Shown: positions 25,754-39,999, counted from the stretch's first letter. The stretch is 64,000 nt of DNA from Duganella phyllosphaerae (GCF_001758785.1 NZ_LROM01000147.1:110079-174078); one strand, 5' to 3'. Program-made: numbers and translations. The notes: a model not told the origin generated them from the letters alone.

Positions 25754-28700
25754 TTATTTCGCCGGTTTTTTCGGCTCCGCCGGCCCGAGGTTTTCATCGA
25801 TATCGCTCGACGCCGACTGCACCCGCTTGTAGTCGACCGCACCGCTGTTTTCCGGCAGCGGCGCGCCGGTGTACACCAGCGCCACCTCCGCCAGCGCTGC
25901 CGTGTTGTCGGTACCAAAGCCCGACAGCGCGGTGAAACGCAGCTGGCGCGCGGTGACGTTGCGGCCGAAGGCGATGCGCTGCTGGTCGTACGTCGAGACC
26001 AGCGCACCGCGTTGCAGTTCCTGCCAGCTGGCGCCATCGTCGCTGGTCTCCACCAGGTAATCGCGCACATCGCCCTCGTGGTCGCGGTGGTTCTGGCGCG
26101 GCATGATGACCAGGCCGGAGAAGGTCGCCGGTGTGGCAAAGCTGATGGTCAGTGATTGTGGCACCCGCTGCGCCTTCTGGTCGCCCGCGTTCCAGAACGT
26201 ATTCGGATCGCCGTCGATGGCGTAGGCCGGATTGTTGCCGCCGGCCGCCTGCGCACCGAGCTTTTTCATCACCAGCGTATCGAACAGCGCCAGCCGCATC
26301 TCGGCAGCGGTAATGGCCACTTGCGGATCGAAGCGGTTCGAGGCCATGTAGTCGAGTACCGACTGGCGCAGCTGGCGCGCGACGTTGCGCTGGTCCAGGT
26401 TGGAGACCAGGTCGGCGCTGGCGATCATCAGGCGGCCGGTGCCCACTTTTGCTTCCACCAGTAACCCCAGCTTGTAGTTGCGGTTCCAGTCATCGACCGG
26501 TTGCACGATCGGTTGCAAGGCGGCCGGCAATCGATCGAGATTGATGGTGCGCGCGCCCTTGATCAGCTCCGTCCACTGCCAGTCGTTGTAACGGTCGGTG
26601 GGGAAGTGCGCCAGCGCCGGGTGGCGGTTGTCGATCGCCACGCCCAGCGTGCGGCTCCAGGCCGGGTTCATCAGGCGGTTCCAGAACACCGGTACGCTGT
26701 CGAGCGGCGGGCCGCTCCAGTCCAGGTCCGCCGCCAGCGGCAGGTACAGCACCTTGCCGCCTTGCGCCAGGCGCGCTTCGGCGGCGGCCCAGCTGCGCGT
26801 GATCAGCACGTCGGCAGGTTCTACTTTTCGTGCTGCGGCGGCCGCAGGGTACACCCAGATGCGCCAGTCGTTCTGGGCGACCACGTGTGGCCCGCCTGCG
26901 GTGTCGCCGTGCGGCGCTGCGAAGCCCGCGCCATTGCTGGTACTGTTGCCCGCGCCATTGCCCGCGCCGGCCAGCTTGGGAGCGGACGCGCTGCCGACCG
27001 CGCCGTCCGGCGCACCTTCGATGGTTACCTCCAGCCGGTAAGTCTGCGGCGCCGCCAGCCCGCGCAGCGGCAGCGTGACCGTGCCCAGCGCGATGTTCTT
27101 GCCGATGGCAATCGTCTGGCGCGCGAAGTCGCCGCTGGCTGCTACGCGACCGCCAGTGTCGAGCAACTGCCAGCGCGGCTGCGCATTGACCAGCGGTGCG
27201 GCGCCGAAGTGCGCCACTTCCACCGGTGCGATCAAGCTGTCGGCAGTCGTGTACACGCGTTTGGCCAGGCGCGCCAGTGGCACCGTCGTGCCGTTAAAGC
27301 GGCGGAACTCGGGCGCCGTCACATAGCCCTTCGGTTCCCAGAAAGTATCGAGCAAGCCGACCAGTGCCGTGCCTTGGCCCAGGTAGTCGTGCAGGTCCAG
27401 CAACTGGTAGCCGCTCAAACCGGGCGTGCGCAGGTTCGCTTCGATTTCCTCTTTATAGGCTTGCAGCTGGAACTTGCCCGAGGCCCAGGCGAAATCCTTG
27501 TTGCGCGCGGCCATGCCGTGGCGCGCCAGCGAGTCGCGGAAGATCTCGTAGTTACCGGGCCGCAGATAGCCGGTAAATTTATCGATGATGTCGTAGTCGG
27601 GGTAGGCCACCCATTGCCCGGTTTCGTGCGAGACGACAGGGACGTTGATACCGTCGAGCGAAGCGCCGTAGTCGCGTCCGAACCAGCCACGTTCACCGCG
27701 CAGCGGCTTGGGGCCGATGCGCTGCATGGCCAGGTAGTCGGTGCCCTCGGCCAGCCCCGGCACCTGTTTCTCGGTGTGGCCGGTGCCGTTTGTGTACAGG
27801 CGCCATGGGTCGGCCAGCCGGTAGTGGGCGATCCACCGGTCGAATGCTTGCTTCCACTTGCCTTTCGGTTCGTTGCTGGGGCTCAGCAGCAGGAACGACG
27901 GGTGGTTGCCGTAGGCGCGGATCATGCGCTCGGTTTCCTGGTACAGCATCGCTTCCATCGGTGTGCCGGGGGAGACGTCGTTCCACATGCCCGGTTCCGG
28001 TTGCAGGTACACGCCCAGTTCGTCGGCGGCCTGGAATGCCGCCTCGGGCGGGCAGAACGAGTGGAAGCGGATATGGTTGATGCCCCAGTCCTTGTTGATC
28101 TGCATGATCTTGCGCCAGTAGGCGACATCGGTCGGTGGGTAGCCGGTCAGTGGGAAGTCGCCGCCGTGGTGGGTGCCGCGCAGGAAAATCGTGCGGCCAT
28201 TGAGCACGAAGTCCTTGCCGACGGCGGCGATCTGGGCGAAGCCGAAGCGTACGTCCCTGGTGTCGGCTGCATTCGGTCCTTGCAGTTGCAGGCGGATGTC
28301 GTGCAGCACCGGGTGGAATTCGTCCCAGGTTGGCGCGTTGGCCGCGAACTTGACGGTGACCTCGGCGCTGCCGCCGGCGGCAGTCCAGCGTACCGGGTGG
28401 CGCACACCGTTGGCGGTGATGCTGCCAATGCCGGCGCGCCCGCTGGCGTTGCCGAGTTTGATCTTTAGCAGCGCGGTGCGGTCTTGCACGTTCGGGTACA
28501 CCTGGGCGTCGTCGATCCACACCGGCGACGTCGCCCGCAGTTCCAGCTTGCCGATGATGCCGTTCCAGCTCATGCCCAGCGAATCGGACACCGAGTGGGC
28601 GTCGGGCCGGTAGGCCATCAGCATGCGGTTGTCCACCCGGATCGAGACGCGGTGCCGGCCCGGCGCCAGCAGGCCCAGGTCGTAGTCGTGTTCGGCCACC

Positions 28701-29191
28701 AGGCTCAGGTTCTCGCCCACCTTGCGCTCATCGACCCACACGGTGGAACCCCAGCGCGGACGCTCCAGGCGCAGCACCACGCGCTGGCCGCGCCAGGATG
28801 TGGGGATAGCCACATCGCGCTGGTACCAGGCTGCCCCAAGATAGTGCTTGGGCGGCTGCGACAGGAACGGCACTTTCACCTTGCCGGGCGTGGTGTGGGT
28901 CTGGTAGTCCTGGCGCTGGTCCCACTGTTTGTCGTACAGCGACAGCACCCACGGCGTACTGGTGTCGATGTCGTCGCCGTAGCCTTGCGCTTGCAGGATG
29001 CCGGGCAGGGCGATCTTGTCCTGCAAGTCCTGTTTGAACCATTGCTGTTGTATGCCCTGGTCGGCACGGTCGAGCGCAAAGCGCCAGGTACCGGCCAGGT
29101 CGAGCGCCTGGTCGGCCGGTCGCGCCGGCGCGGCTCCGGCGCAGCCGATGGCCGACAAGAGGAGGAGGGCGATGGCGAGGACACGTTGCAT
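25754..29191 (-). CDS. Glycoside hydrolase family 2-type enzyme with C-terminal discoidin domain
   Basis: A 1145-residue secreted enzyme. It has an N-terminal signal peptide (about 1-20; the AIGC segment could be a weak lipobox). A galactose-binding-like jelly roll follows (AWYQRDVAIPTSWRGQRVVLRLERPRWGSTVWVDERKVG). Next is an immunoglobulin-like domain, then the catalytic barrel with the proposed acid/base Glu441 in SPSNEPKG and a possible nucleophile Glu523 in SHETGQW. The last ~150 residues form an F5/8 type C (discoidin) sugar-binding domain. GH2 enzymes are beta-galactosidases, glucuronidases or mannosidases; the specificity cannot be set here. There is no adjacent sugar transporter, so extracellular or periplasmic plant or exopolysaccharide processing is an inference. 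Confidence 0.85.
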   Translation of the reverse strand: MQRVLAIALLLLSAIGCAGAAPARPADQALDLAGTWRFALDRADQGIQQQWFKQDLQDKIALPGILQAQGYGDDIDTSTPWVLSLYDKQWDQRQDYQTHTTPGKVKVPFLSQPPKHYLGAAWYQRDVAIPTSWRGQRVVLRLERPRWGSTVWVDERKVGENLSLVAEHDYDLGLLAPGRHRVSIRVDNRMLMAYRPDAHSVSDSLGMSWNGIIGKLELRATSPVWIDDAQVYPNVQDRTALLKIKLGNASGRAGIGSITANGVRHPVRWTAAGGSAEVTVKFAANAPTWDEFHPVLHDIRLQLQGPNAADTRDVRFGFAQIAAVGKDFVLNGRTIFLRGTHHGGDFPLTGYPPTDVAYWRKIMQINKDWGINHIRFHSFCPPEAAFQAADELGVYLQPEPGMWNDVSPGTPMEAMLYQETERMIRAYGNHPSFLLLSPSNEPKGKWKQAFDRWIAHYRLADPWRLYTNGTGHTEKQVPGLAEGTDYLAMQRIGPKPLRGERGWFGRDYGASLDGINVPVVSHETGQWVAYPDYDIIDKFTGYLRPGNYEIFRDSLARHGMAARNKDFAWASGKFQLQAYKEEIEANLRTPGLSGYQLLDLHDYLGQGTALVGLLDTFWEPKGYVTAPEFRRFNGTTVPLARLAKRVYTTADSLIAPVEVAHFGAAPLVNAQPRWQLLDTGGRVAASGDFARQTIAIGKNIALGTVTLPLRGLAAPQTYRLEVTIEGAPDGAVGSASAPKLAGAGNGAGNSTSNGAGFAAPHGDTAGGPHVVAQNDWRIWVYPAAAAARKVEPADVLITRSWAAAEARLAQGGKVLYLPLAADLDWSGPPLDSVPVFWNRLMNPAWSRTLGVAIDNRHPALAHFPTDRYNDWQWTELIKGARTINLDRLPAALQPIVQPVDDWNRNYKLGLLVEAKVGTGRLMIASADLVSNLDQRNVARQLRQSVLDYMASNRFDPQVAITAAEMRLALFDTLVMKKLGAQAAGGNNPAYAIDGDPNTFWNAGDQKAQRVPQSLTISFATPATFSGLVIMPRQNHRDHEGDVRDYLVETSDDGASWQELQRGALVSTYDQQRIAFGRNVTARQLRFTALSGFGTDNTAALAEVALVYTGAPLPENSGAVDYKRVQSASSDIDENLGPAEPKKPAK

Positions 29192-29334
29192 GATGGGGCC
29201 TTGGCGACGGCAATGGCTGAGAAGCGCAGATTATCGGCGATCGCTTGGAGCTTGCGGGCGTGCCAGCGCTCAAAACGCTGCGCGTTTGGCGGTGCCGGGG
29301 CCGCTTACGTTAGAATGTGCTGCGCCCATTTTCC

Positions 29335-30261
29335 ATGCGACTTTCCATGCCATCACGCCGTCTTGCCCTTTTAGCTATCTCTTTTTCCATCGCCGCCATC
29401 AGCGGCTGTAAAACCACCCCGGTGATCGACACCCCGGCGCCGGTCACACCGATCGCGGCGCCCGAACCGAAGAAGATCAGGATCGGCCTGGCCCTGGGCG
29501 GCGGCGCCGCGCGCGGCTTCGCCCATATCGGCGTGATCAAGGCGCTCGAAGCGCAAGGCATTTACCCGGACGTGGTGGTCGGCACCAGCGCCGGCAGCGT
29601 GGTCGGCGCCCTGTACGCGGCCGGCAATACCGGCTTCCAGCTGCAAAAGCTGGCGTTCGACATGGACGAAGCGGCGATCTCCGACTGGGCCATGCCGCTG
29701 TTCGGCAAGAGCACCGGCGTATTGAAAGGCGAGGCGCTGCAGGCGTACGTCAACAAGGCGGTAAACAACCAGCCGATGGAAAAACTGAAAATCCCGTTCG
29801 GCGCAGTGGCGACCGAATTGAAAAACGGCCAGCCGATCCTGTTCCAGCGCGGGAATACCGGCATGGCGGTGCGGGCGTCGTCGTCGGTGCCGGGCGTGTT
29901 CCAGCCGGTGACCATCAACGGCAAGTCCTATGTCGATGGCGGCCTGGTGGCGCCGGTGCCGGTCAAGTTCGCGCGCGACATGGGCGCCGACTTCGTCATC
30001 GCCGTCAACATCTCCACCCAGGCCGACGTGCAGGCCACCGTCAGCTCGGTCGATGTGATCATGCAGACGTTTTCGATCATGGGCCAGCGCATCAACCAGT
30101 ACGAATTGAAGGATGCCGACATCGTCATCACGCCGAGCCTGGGCAAGATGGCCGGCAACGATTTCAATAGCCGCAACCAGGCCATCCTGGCCGGCGAACA
30201 GGCTGCCGCGCTGGTGATGGCGCAGATCAAGCAAAAGCTCGAAGCCAAGCGCCGGCCTTGA
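29335..30261 (+). CDS. Patatin-like phospholipase family lipoprotein (RssA-like)
   Basis: A lipoprotein with lipobox AISGC (Cys25) followed by a patatin domain. It has the oxyanion-hole glycines GGGAARG (55-61), the nucleophile Ser85 in GTSAG and the dyad Asp201 in DGG, all intact. The 308 residues fit bacterial RssA/YjjU-type patatins, which hydrolyse acyl esters. The start is uncertain (29335, or 29347, or GTG 29317) because none has a clear ribosome binding site; all leave the lipobox intact. Followed by the GlcG-like gene 26 bases downstream, probably co-transcribed. Confidence 0.88.
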   Translation: MRLSMPSRRLALLAISFSIAAISGCKTTPVIDTPAPVTPIAAPEPKKIRIGLALGGGAARGFAHIGVIKALEAQGIYPDVVVGTSAGSVVGALYAAGNTGFQLQKLAFDMDEAAISDWAMPLFGKSTGVLKGEALQAYVNKAVNNQPMEKLKIPFGAVATELKNGQPILFQRGNTGMAVRASSSVPGVFQPVTINGKSYVDGGLVAPVPVKFARDMGADFVIAVNISTQADVQATVSSVDVIMQTFSIMGQRINQYELKDADIVITPSLGKMAGNDFNSRNQAILAGEQAAALVMAQIKQKLEAKRRP

Positions 30262-30287
30262 AAAAACGATTCAACCAGAGGAGTCTT

Positions 30288-30698
30288 ATGCAAACCAAAC
30301 CGTTCCTGTCGCTTGCCGACGTCAAGAAAATCGCTGCCGCTGCCGAAGCGGAAGCCGTGGCCAACAACTGGGCCGTGGTGATTGCCATCGTCGATGACGG
30401 CGGCCACTTGCTGTGGTTGCAGCGCAATGACGGCGCCAACGCGCTGGCGTCGCACATCGCGCCATCGAAAGCACGCGTGGCCGCGCTGGGCCGGCGCGAG
30501 TCGAAAGTGTACGAGGACATCATCAACGGCGGCCGCACCGCGTTCCTGACGGCGCCGTCGCCGTACGCCGACGGCATGCTCGAAGGCGGCGTGCCGATCG
30601 TCGTTGACGGTCACGTGATCGGTGCGGTGGGAGTTTCGGGCGTGAAATCGACCGAAGACGCGCAGATTGCCAAGGCGGGGATTGCGGCGGTGGTGTAG
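30288..30698 (+). CDS. GlcG/HbpS family (DUF336) protein
   Basis: A 136-residue protein of the heme-degrading/GlcG-HbpS fold, with the typical opening LSLADVKKIAAAAEAEAVANNW, the strand VVIAIVDDGGHLLWLQRNDGA, and the segment GGVPIVVDGHVIGAVGVSG near the C-terminus. Members bind heme or cobalamin, or occur as accessory proteins of glycolate and other catabolic operons. Start at 30288 is set by AGAGGAG. It has no signal peptide. Actual ligand unknown. Confidence 0.88.
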   Translation: MQTKPFLSLADVKKIAAAAEAEAVANNWAVVIAIVDDGGHLLWLQRNDGANALASHIAPSKARVAALGRRESKVYEDIINGGRTAFLTAPSPYADGMLEGGVPIVVDGHVIGAVGVSGVKSTEDAQIAKAGIAAVV

Positions 30699-30708
30699 TT
30701 CTAAAACC

Positions 30709-30787
30709 TGGATCCCCGCCTGCGCGGGGATGACGGATTTTAAGCCAGCCACTGCAAAGCCGTCATCCTCGCGCACGCGGGGATCCA
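30709..30787. repeat. REPIN-like inverted repeat pair, copy B
   Basis: Two 28-base units in inverted orientation, 30709-30736 and 30760-30787, separated by 23 bases; the units are identical at 26 of 28 positions when one is reversed. Each is itself a hairpin (TGGATCCCCGCC...GGGGATGACGG). It lies ten bases after the GlcG-like gene and may act in transcript 3'-end formation or as a nonautonomous mobile repeat. Confidence 0.88.
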
Positions 30788-30827
30788 ATTCGGCCCATCC
30801 TGCAGCAAACCCAACTCCGATCCCGCC

Positions 30828-30856
30828 TTGTCAAAGCCCCGGTAACTGGTTATAAT
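30828..30856 (+). promoter_or_regulatory. Sigma-70 promoter of carAB
   Basis: TTGTCA (30828-30833), 17 bases, TATAAT (30851-30856): five of six -35 bases and a perfect -10, at ideal spacing. Transcription would start near 30863, giving a leader of about 140 bases before carA. I see no clear ArgR or PurR operator in the leader. Confidence 0.88.
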
Positions 30857-31001
30857 TCAAAGGTTTAGCCAATCACACCCTACCGTAGCGACTACCACTC
30901 ACTCCATCATCAATTGACCTTCTTTCCGCGGTTTTACTTCGCGGGCACAACGACGGTCGTCTGACGTGGCGCAGCTACGGTAACTTTATCAGGAGTTGCC
31001 C

Positions 31002-32171
31002 TTGCCGCCATTTTTTTCTGGCTCCACCGTTCCAGCCATACTGGCCCTCGCTGATGGAACCATCTTCAAAGGTTTTTCGATCGGCGCTGCCGGTCATACA
31101 ACCGGGGAAGTCGTCTTCAATACGTCCATGACCGGTTACCAGGAGATCCTCACCGATCCTTCCTACAGCCGCCAGATCGTCACCCTCACTTACCCGCACA
31201 TCGGCAACTACGGCATCAACCCCGAAGACGTCGAGTCGTCCAAGGTGCACGCCGCCGGCCTGATCATCCGTGACCTGCCGCTGCTGGCCTCGAACTTCCG
31301 CTCCACCCAGTCGCTGGCCGATTACCTGAAGGCCGAGAACATCGTCGCCATCGCCGGTATCGACACCCGCAAACTGACCCGCATCCTGCGCGAAAAAGGC
31401 GCCCAGTCCGGCGCCATCCTGGTCGGCACCCAGGGCAACGAGCCATCGACGTCGCAAGCGCTGGACCTGGCCCGTTCGTTCCCTGGCCTGTCGGGCATGG
31501 ACCTGGCCAAGGTGGTGTCGGTGACCAAGGCGTACGAGACCGTGGAAACCGAATGGACCCTCGGTGAAGGCTACGGCAAGCTGGCTGCCACCGACCAGAA
31601 ATTCCACGTGGTCGCCTACGACTTCGGCGTCAAGCGCAACATCCTGCGCATGCTCACCGCGCGCGGCTGCAAGGTCACCGTGGTGCCGGCGCAAACCTCC
31701 GCTGCCGACGTCCTGGCCCTCAATCCTGATGGCGTGTTCCTGTCAAACGGCCCCGGCGACCCGCAGCCATGCGATTACGCGATTGCTGCAGCCCGTGAAT
31801 TCATGGCCAAGAAGATCCCGCTGTTCGGCATCTGCCTCGGTCACCAGATCATGGGCCTCGCTTCCGGCGCGACCACCCTGAAAATGAAATTCGGCCACCA
31901 CGGCGCCAACCACCCGGTGCAGGACTTGGACAGCAAGCAAGTGCTGATCACGTCGCAGAACCACGGCTTCGCGGTTGACCCCGACACCCTGCCGGCCAAC
32001 TGCCGCGTGACCCACGTGTCGCTGTTCGACGGTTCGCTGCAGGGCTTTGCCCGCACCGATACTCCGGCGTTCTGCTTCCAGGGCCACCCTGAAGCATCGC
32101 CCGGCCCGACTGACGTCGCTTACCTGTTTGACCGCTTCATCGGCCTGATGGAAGCTACGGAGAAGAAATAA
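31002..32171 (+). CDS. carA: Carbamoyl-phosphate synthase small subunit
   Basis: Glutaminase subunit that supplies ammonia for carbamoyl phosphate in arginine and pyrimidine synthesis. The 389 residues include the N-terminal CPSase domain (ILALADGTIFKGFSIGA, VFNTSMTGYQEILTDPSY) and a class I glutamine amidotransferase domain with nucleophile Cys278 in FGICLGHQ and the His-x-Glu pair in QGHPEASPGP. The start is a TTG at 31002, six bases after AGGAG; the TTG at 30996 directly abuts the AGGAG and would be too close. There is one base between its stop and the carB start. Confidence 0.95.
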   Translation: MPPFFSGSTVPAILALADGTIFKGFSIGAAGHTTGEVVFNTSMTGYQEILTDPSYSRQIVTLTYPHIGNYGINPEDVESSKVHAAGLIIRDLPLLASNFRSTQSLADYLKAENIVAIAGIDTRKLTRILREKGAQSGAILVGTQGNEPSTSQALDLARSFPGLSGMDLAKVVSVTKAYETVETEWTLGEGYGKLAATDQKFHVVAYDFGVKRNILRMLTARGCKVTVVPAQTSAADVLALNPDGVFLSNGPGDPQPCDYAIAAAREFMAKKIPLFGICLGHQIMGLASGATTLKMKFGHHGANHPVQDLDSKQVLITSQNHGFAVDPDTLPANCRVTHVSLFDGSLQGFARTDTPAFCFQGHPEASPGPTDVAYLFDRFIGLMEATEKK

Positions 32172-32172
32172 T

Positions 32173-35403
<3,231 letters not shown>

Positions 35404-35422
35404 ACCTTAGCCGTACCCAATT

Positions 35423-35466
35423 AACCACAGAGCTCACGCAGAAGTTGGCGTGGCCTCTGTGGTTTT
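35423..35466 (+). terminator. carB terminator hairpin
   Basis: AACCACAGAG (35423-35432) pairs with CTCTGTGGTT (35455-35464), with an inner CACGC/GCGTG stem, and is followed by TT then a pyrimidine-rich CC. It lies 20 bases past carB and 27 bases before greA, so readthrough would still transcribe greA. Confidence 0.7.
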
Positions 35467-35492
35467 CCATTGTAAAAACAGAGTAAACAGAT

Positions 35493-35969
35493 ATGACTTC
35501 AGTTCCACTTACCAAGTTCGGCGCAGAGCTCCTCAAAGAAGAGCTGCACCAGTTGAAGACCAAAGAACGCCGTATCGTGATCGACGCGATTGCCGAAGCG
35601 CGCTCGCACGGCGACCTGTCCGAAAACGCCGAGTACGATGCCGCCAAGGAGCGCCAGGCGTTTGTGGAAGGCCGTATCGCCGAACTCGAAGGCAAGCTCA
35701 GCGCTGCCCAGATCATCGACCCGACCACGCTCGACGCCGAAGGCCGCGTGGTGTTTGCGTCCACCGTCGATCTGGAAGACCTCGAGTCCGGCGCCAGGGT
35801 CACGTACCAGATCGTCGGCCTCGACGAAGCCGACCTGAAACTGAGCAAAGTATCGGTGACCTCGCCGATCGCCCGCGCGCTGATCGGCAAGTCCGCCGGC
35901 GACGTGGTGGAAGTGCAGGCCCCGTCGGGTCCGCGCGAATACGAAATCCTGGAAGTGCGTTACATCTGA
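35493..35969 (+). CDS. greA: Transcription elongation factor GreA
   Basis: Rescues backtracked RNA polymerase by stimulating transcript cleavage. The 158 residues have the usual two parts: an N-terminal coiled coil (LLKEELHQLKTKERRIVIDAIAEARSHGDLSENAEYDAAKERQ) carrying the acidic tip residues, and a C-terminal FKBP-like domain (SPIARALIGKSAGDVVEVQAP). Normal length. The greA TGA shares one base with the next ATG (TGATG), coupling it to the DUF4149 gene. Confidence 0.97.
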   Translation: MTSVPLTKFGAELLKEELHQLKTKERRIVIDAIAEARSHGDLSENAEYDAAKERQAFVEGRIAELEGKLSAAQIIDPTTLDAEGRVVFASTVDLEDLESGARVTYQIVGLDEADLKLSKVSVTSPIARALIGKSAGDVVEVQAPSGPREYEILEVRYI

Positions 35970-36448
35970 TGCTGCTAGCCCGTACCCGTTTGCTCGTGGC
36001 CACGCTGTGGGCCGGCAGCCTGTGGGGCATCGGCTATATCGCCGCGCCCACCCTGTTTGCCACGCTCACCGACCGCGTGCTGGCCGGCACCATTGCCGGC
36101 AGCCTGTTCAACACCCAGGCCTGGGTGTCGATCGCTTGCGGCGTAGCCATGCTGCTGCTGTTGTGGGCGACCAGGCCTGGCACCGAGGGCATCTTTGCCG
36201 GCCCGGCCGTCAACATGGCGGCCAAGGGACGGCGCACGGTGATGATCATCGTGGTGGTGATGCTGGCGTGTACGCTGGTGTCGCACTTCGGCCTGCAGCC
36301 AATGATGGCTGCGCTGCGCGCCGGTGCTGGTCCGGGTGGGGTGATGGAATCGGCTGCCAGGAACGAATTCGGCATCCTGCACGGCATTTCCAGCGTGATC
36401 TTCCTGGTGCAAAGCTTGCTGGCTGCGTGGCTGGTGGTGAAGCAGTAA
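35969..36448 (+). CDS. DUF4149 integral membrane protein
   Basis: A 159-residue protein with four hydrophobic helices and the DUF4149 pattern (LVATLWAGSLWGIGYIAAPTLFATL at the start, FGILHGISSVIFLVQSLLAAWL at the end). The function of the family is unknown; it is related to eukaryotic TMEM205. The start shares a base with the greA stop. The conserved greA-DUF4149-yhbY neighbourhood is common in Burkholderiales (from general knowledge). Followed by a REPIN-like repeat. Confidence 0.85.
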   Translation: MLLARTRLLVATLWAGSLWGIGYIAAPTLFATLTDRVLAGTIAGSLFNTQAWVSIACGVAMLLLLWATRPGTEGIFAGPAVNMAAKGRRTVMIIVVVMLACTLVSHFGLQPMMAALRAGAGPGGVMESAARNEFGILHGISSVIFLVQSLLAAWLVVKQ

Positions 36449-36485
36449 GGATCTAAACAGCAACTTACCTACGTTAGCCGTCGAT

Positions 36486-36599
36486 CCGTCATCCTCGCGC
36501 ATGCGGGGATCCATAGAAAGCCAGAACAGTGCCGCGGTCTCAATGAGCTGAGGCTCGAATCACAGGCTCTATGGATACCCGCCTGCGCGGGTATGACGG
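36486..36599. repeat. REPIN-like inverted repeat pair, copy C
   Basis: Units 36486-36513 and 36572-36599 (28 bases each) face each other across 58 bases. The right unit has A/T in the stem position where copy B has C/G and copy A has T/A, so pairing is kept in all three. The element separates the convergent DUF4149 and yhbY genes. Confidence 0.85.
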
Positions 36600-36626
36600 C
36601 TCAAACGGTGACGGTCAAAGCTGAAA

Positions 36627-37097
36627 TTACTTCGAACCCAAAGCGCTTTTCTTGCTGGACTTCTGTTGCGGCTTGGCGCGTTTGATGTTGCCGCCCTGGG
36701 TCACACGCTCATTCCCTTTAAGCAATACCTTGGTCACCGATGGACGCTTGGTGCCGCTCGGGCTAGGCTTGACGATGGTCACTTCGCGCAGGCCCTTGCC
36801 GGACGTGGAGCGTTCCTTGGTGGTTTCCACTTTCGGACGGTAGAGCACGAACAGCTTGCCGATGTGTTGCACCGGCGCCGCTTCGAGTTCCTGGCAGATG
36901 GTGTCGTACATGGCAACGCGTGCTTCACGGTCGTCGCCGAACACGCGGACCTTGATCAGGCCGTGCGAATCGAGGCCCAGGGAAATTTCCTTGAGGACAT
37001 TGGGAGTCAGTCCCGCTTCGCCGATCAGGACGATGGGCTTGAGCGCGTGGGCTTCGGCGCGCAGGGCACTGCGCTCAACGGGGGTAAGTTTAATCAT
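36627..37097 (-). CDS. yhbY: YhbY family RNA-binding protein with basic C-terminal tail
   Basis: Residues 1 to about 95 form a CRS1-YhbY (CRM) domain (MIKLTPVERSALRAEAHALKPIVLIGEAGLTPNV, then IKVRVFGDDREAR). It is associated with the large ribosomal subunit assembly in E. coli. The remaining ~60 residues are a Lys/Arg/Ser-rich low-complexity tail (KPSPSGTKRPSVTK, KRAKPQQKSSKKS), absent from the ~97-residue E. coli protein and likely extra RNA contacts. Divergent from rlmE with only 43 bases between them, as in many proteobacteria. Confidence 0.92.
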   Translation of the reverse strand: MIKLTPVERSALRAEAHALKPIVLIGEAGLTPNVLKEISLGLDSHGLIKVRVFGDDREARVAMYDTICQELEAAPVQHIGKLFVLYRPKVETTKERSTSGKGLREVTIVKPSPSGTKRPSVTKVLLKGNERVTQGGNIKRAKPQQKSSKKSALGSK

Positions 37098-37140
37098 AAT
37101 TAATTTCTGGTAGTTCTCTTAAAGGCAGTATTCTACGCGA

Positions 37141-37851
37141 ATGGCAAAGAACAAATTAAACAAAAACTGGATTCACGACCACATTAATGATCCGTACGTG
37201 AAATTGGCCCAGAAGGAGGGCTATCGTGCCCGTGCGGCTTTCAAGCTGAAAGAGATCGACGAGGAAGAAAAACTGATCAAGCCGGGGCAGGTCATCGTCG
37301 ACCTCGGCTGCACCCCCGGCAGCTGGGCGCAGTACATGCGCCGCAAGCTCGCTGGCAAGGATGGCGGCGGCGTCAATGGCACCCTGATCGGCCTCGACAT
37401 CCTGCCGATGGCGCCGGTGGCGGACTTCCACTTCATCCAGGGCGATTTCCGCGAACCGGAAGTGTTGCAAAAAATGGAGGAAGTGCTGCAAGGCCAGAAA
37501 GTGGACCTGGTGCTCTCCGACATGGCGCCCAACCTGTCGGGCATCGCCGACAGCGACGCTGCGCGCATGGAGCACCTGATCGACCTGGCCATCGAATTTT
37601 CGCAGGCCCACATGAAACCTTCGGGCGCCTTGCTGGTCAAATGTTTTAAAGACATGGGTTTTAACGACATCGTGCTGAAATTCCGCAAGGAATTCAAAAC
37701 CGTGACACAGAAAAAACCCAAGGCCAGCCGCGACAAATCATCTGAAATTTTCCTGCTCGGACGTGGCTTGAAAAACCCGACCGACAGCATGGCGTCCGCA
37801 GTACCGTACGAAATCGACGATTTCGCGCCGATTCGCCCTGAAGTTGACTGA
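37141..37851 (+). CDS. rlmE: 23S rRNA (uridine-2'-O-)-methyltransferase RlmE (FtsJ)
   Basis: Methylates U2552 of 23S rRNA with S-adenosylmethionine. The 236-residue protein has the SAM-binding motif VIVDLGCTPGSWAQ and the K-D-K-E tetrad segments (YRARAAFKLKEIDE, LSDMAPNLSG, LLVKCFKD, KPKASRDKSSEIFLLGRG). The first codon is preceded by no ribosome binding site at a usable distance; a possible TATTCT -10 (37129-37134) lies seven bases ahead, suggesting a leaderless mRNA. About 15-20 residues longer than the E. coli enzyme, mainly at the C-terminus. Confidence 0.95.
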   Translation: MAKNKLNKNWIHDHINDPYVKLAQKEGYRARAAFKLKEIDEEEKLIKPGQVIVDLGCTPGSWAQYMRRKLAGKDGGGVNGTLIGLDILPMAPVADFHFIQGDFREPEVLQKMEEVLQGQKVDLVLSDMAPNLSGIADSDAARMEHLIDLAIEFSQAHMKPSGALLVKCFKDMGFNDIVLKFRKEFKTVTQKKPKASRDKSSEIFLLGRGLKNPTDSMASAVPYEIDDFAPIRPEVD

Positions 37852-38062
37852 TTTACCCTTGATATTCGTGCTGCAGGCCGCATATCGGCCAAGGTGAGGC
37901 ATTTTTATCTTGATCGAGCGCTAATTTTGATCAAATAATGTGTGCTTGCGCCGGGTTCGCGCCCGGCAGAGGAGTGGGCTTCTGGCACCGCCTGCTTATT
38001 GCGAGTAAAATCGGGTTTCTAGCTATAGGTTAAGAGATGCGCCCTGCATCCAAGGAGTTTTC

Positions 38063-39946
<1,884 letters not shown>

Positions 39947-39970
39947 GCCTGCGGCAGGCACTGAGCACCC

Positions 39971-39999
39971 AAGGGTGAGGAGCGATCCTCGCCCTTTTT
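39971..39999 (+). terminator. Intrinsic terminator of ftsH
   Basis: An 11-bp stem, AAGGGTGAGGA (39971-39981) with TCCTCGCCCTT (39986-39996; one G-T pair), has a four-base loop and is followed by TTTCTTT. It separates ftsH from folP, so folP-glmM need their own promoter or readthrough. Confidence 0.92.
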
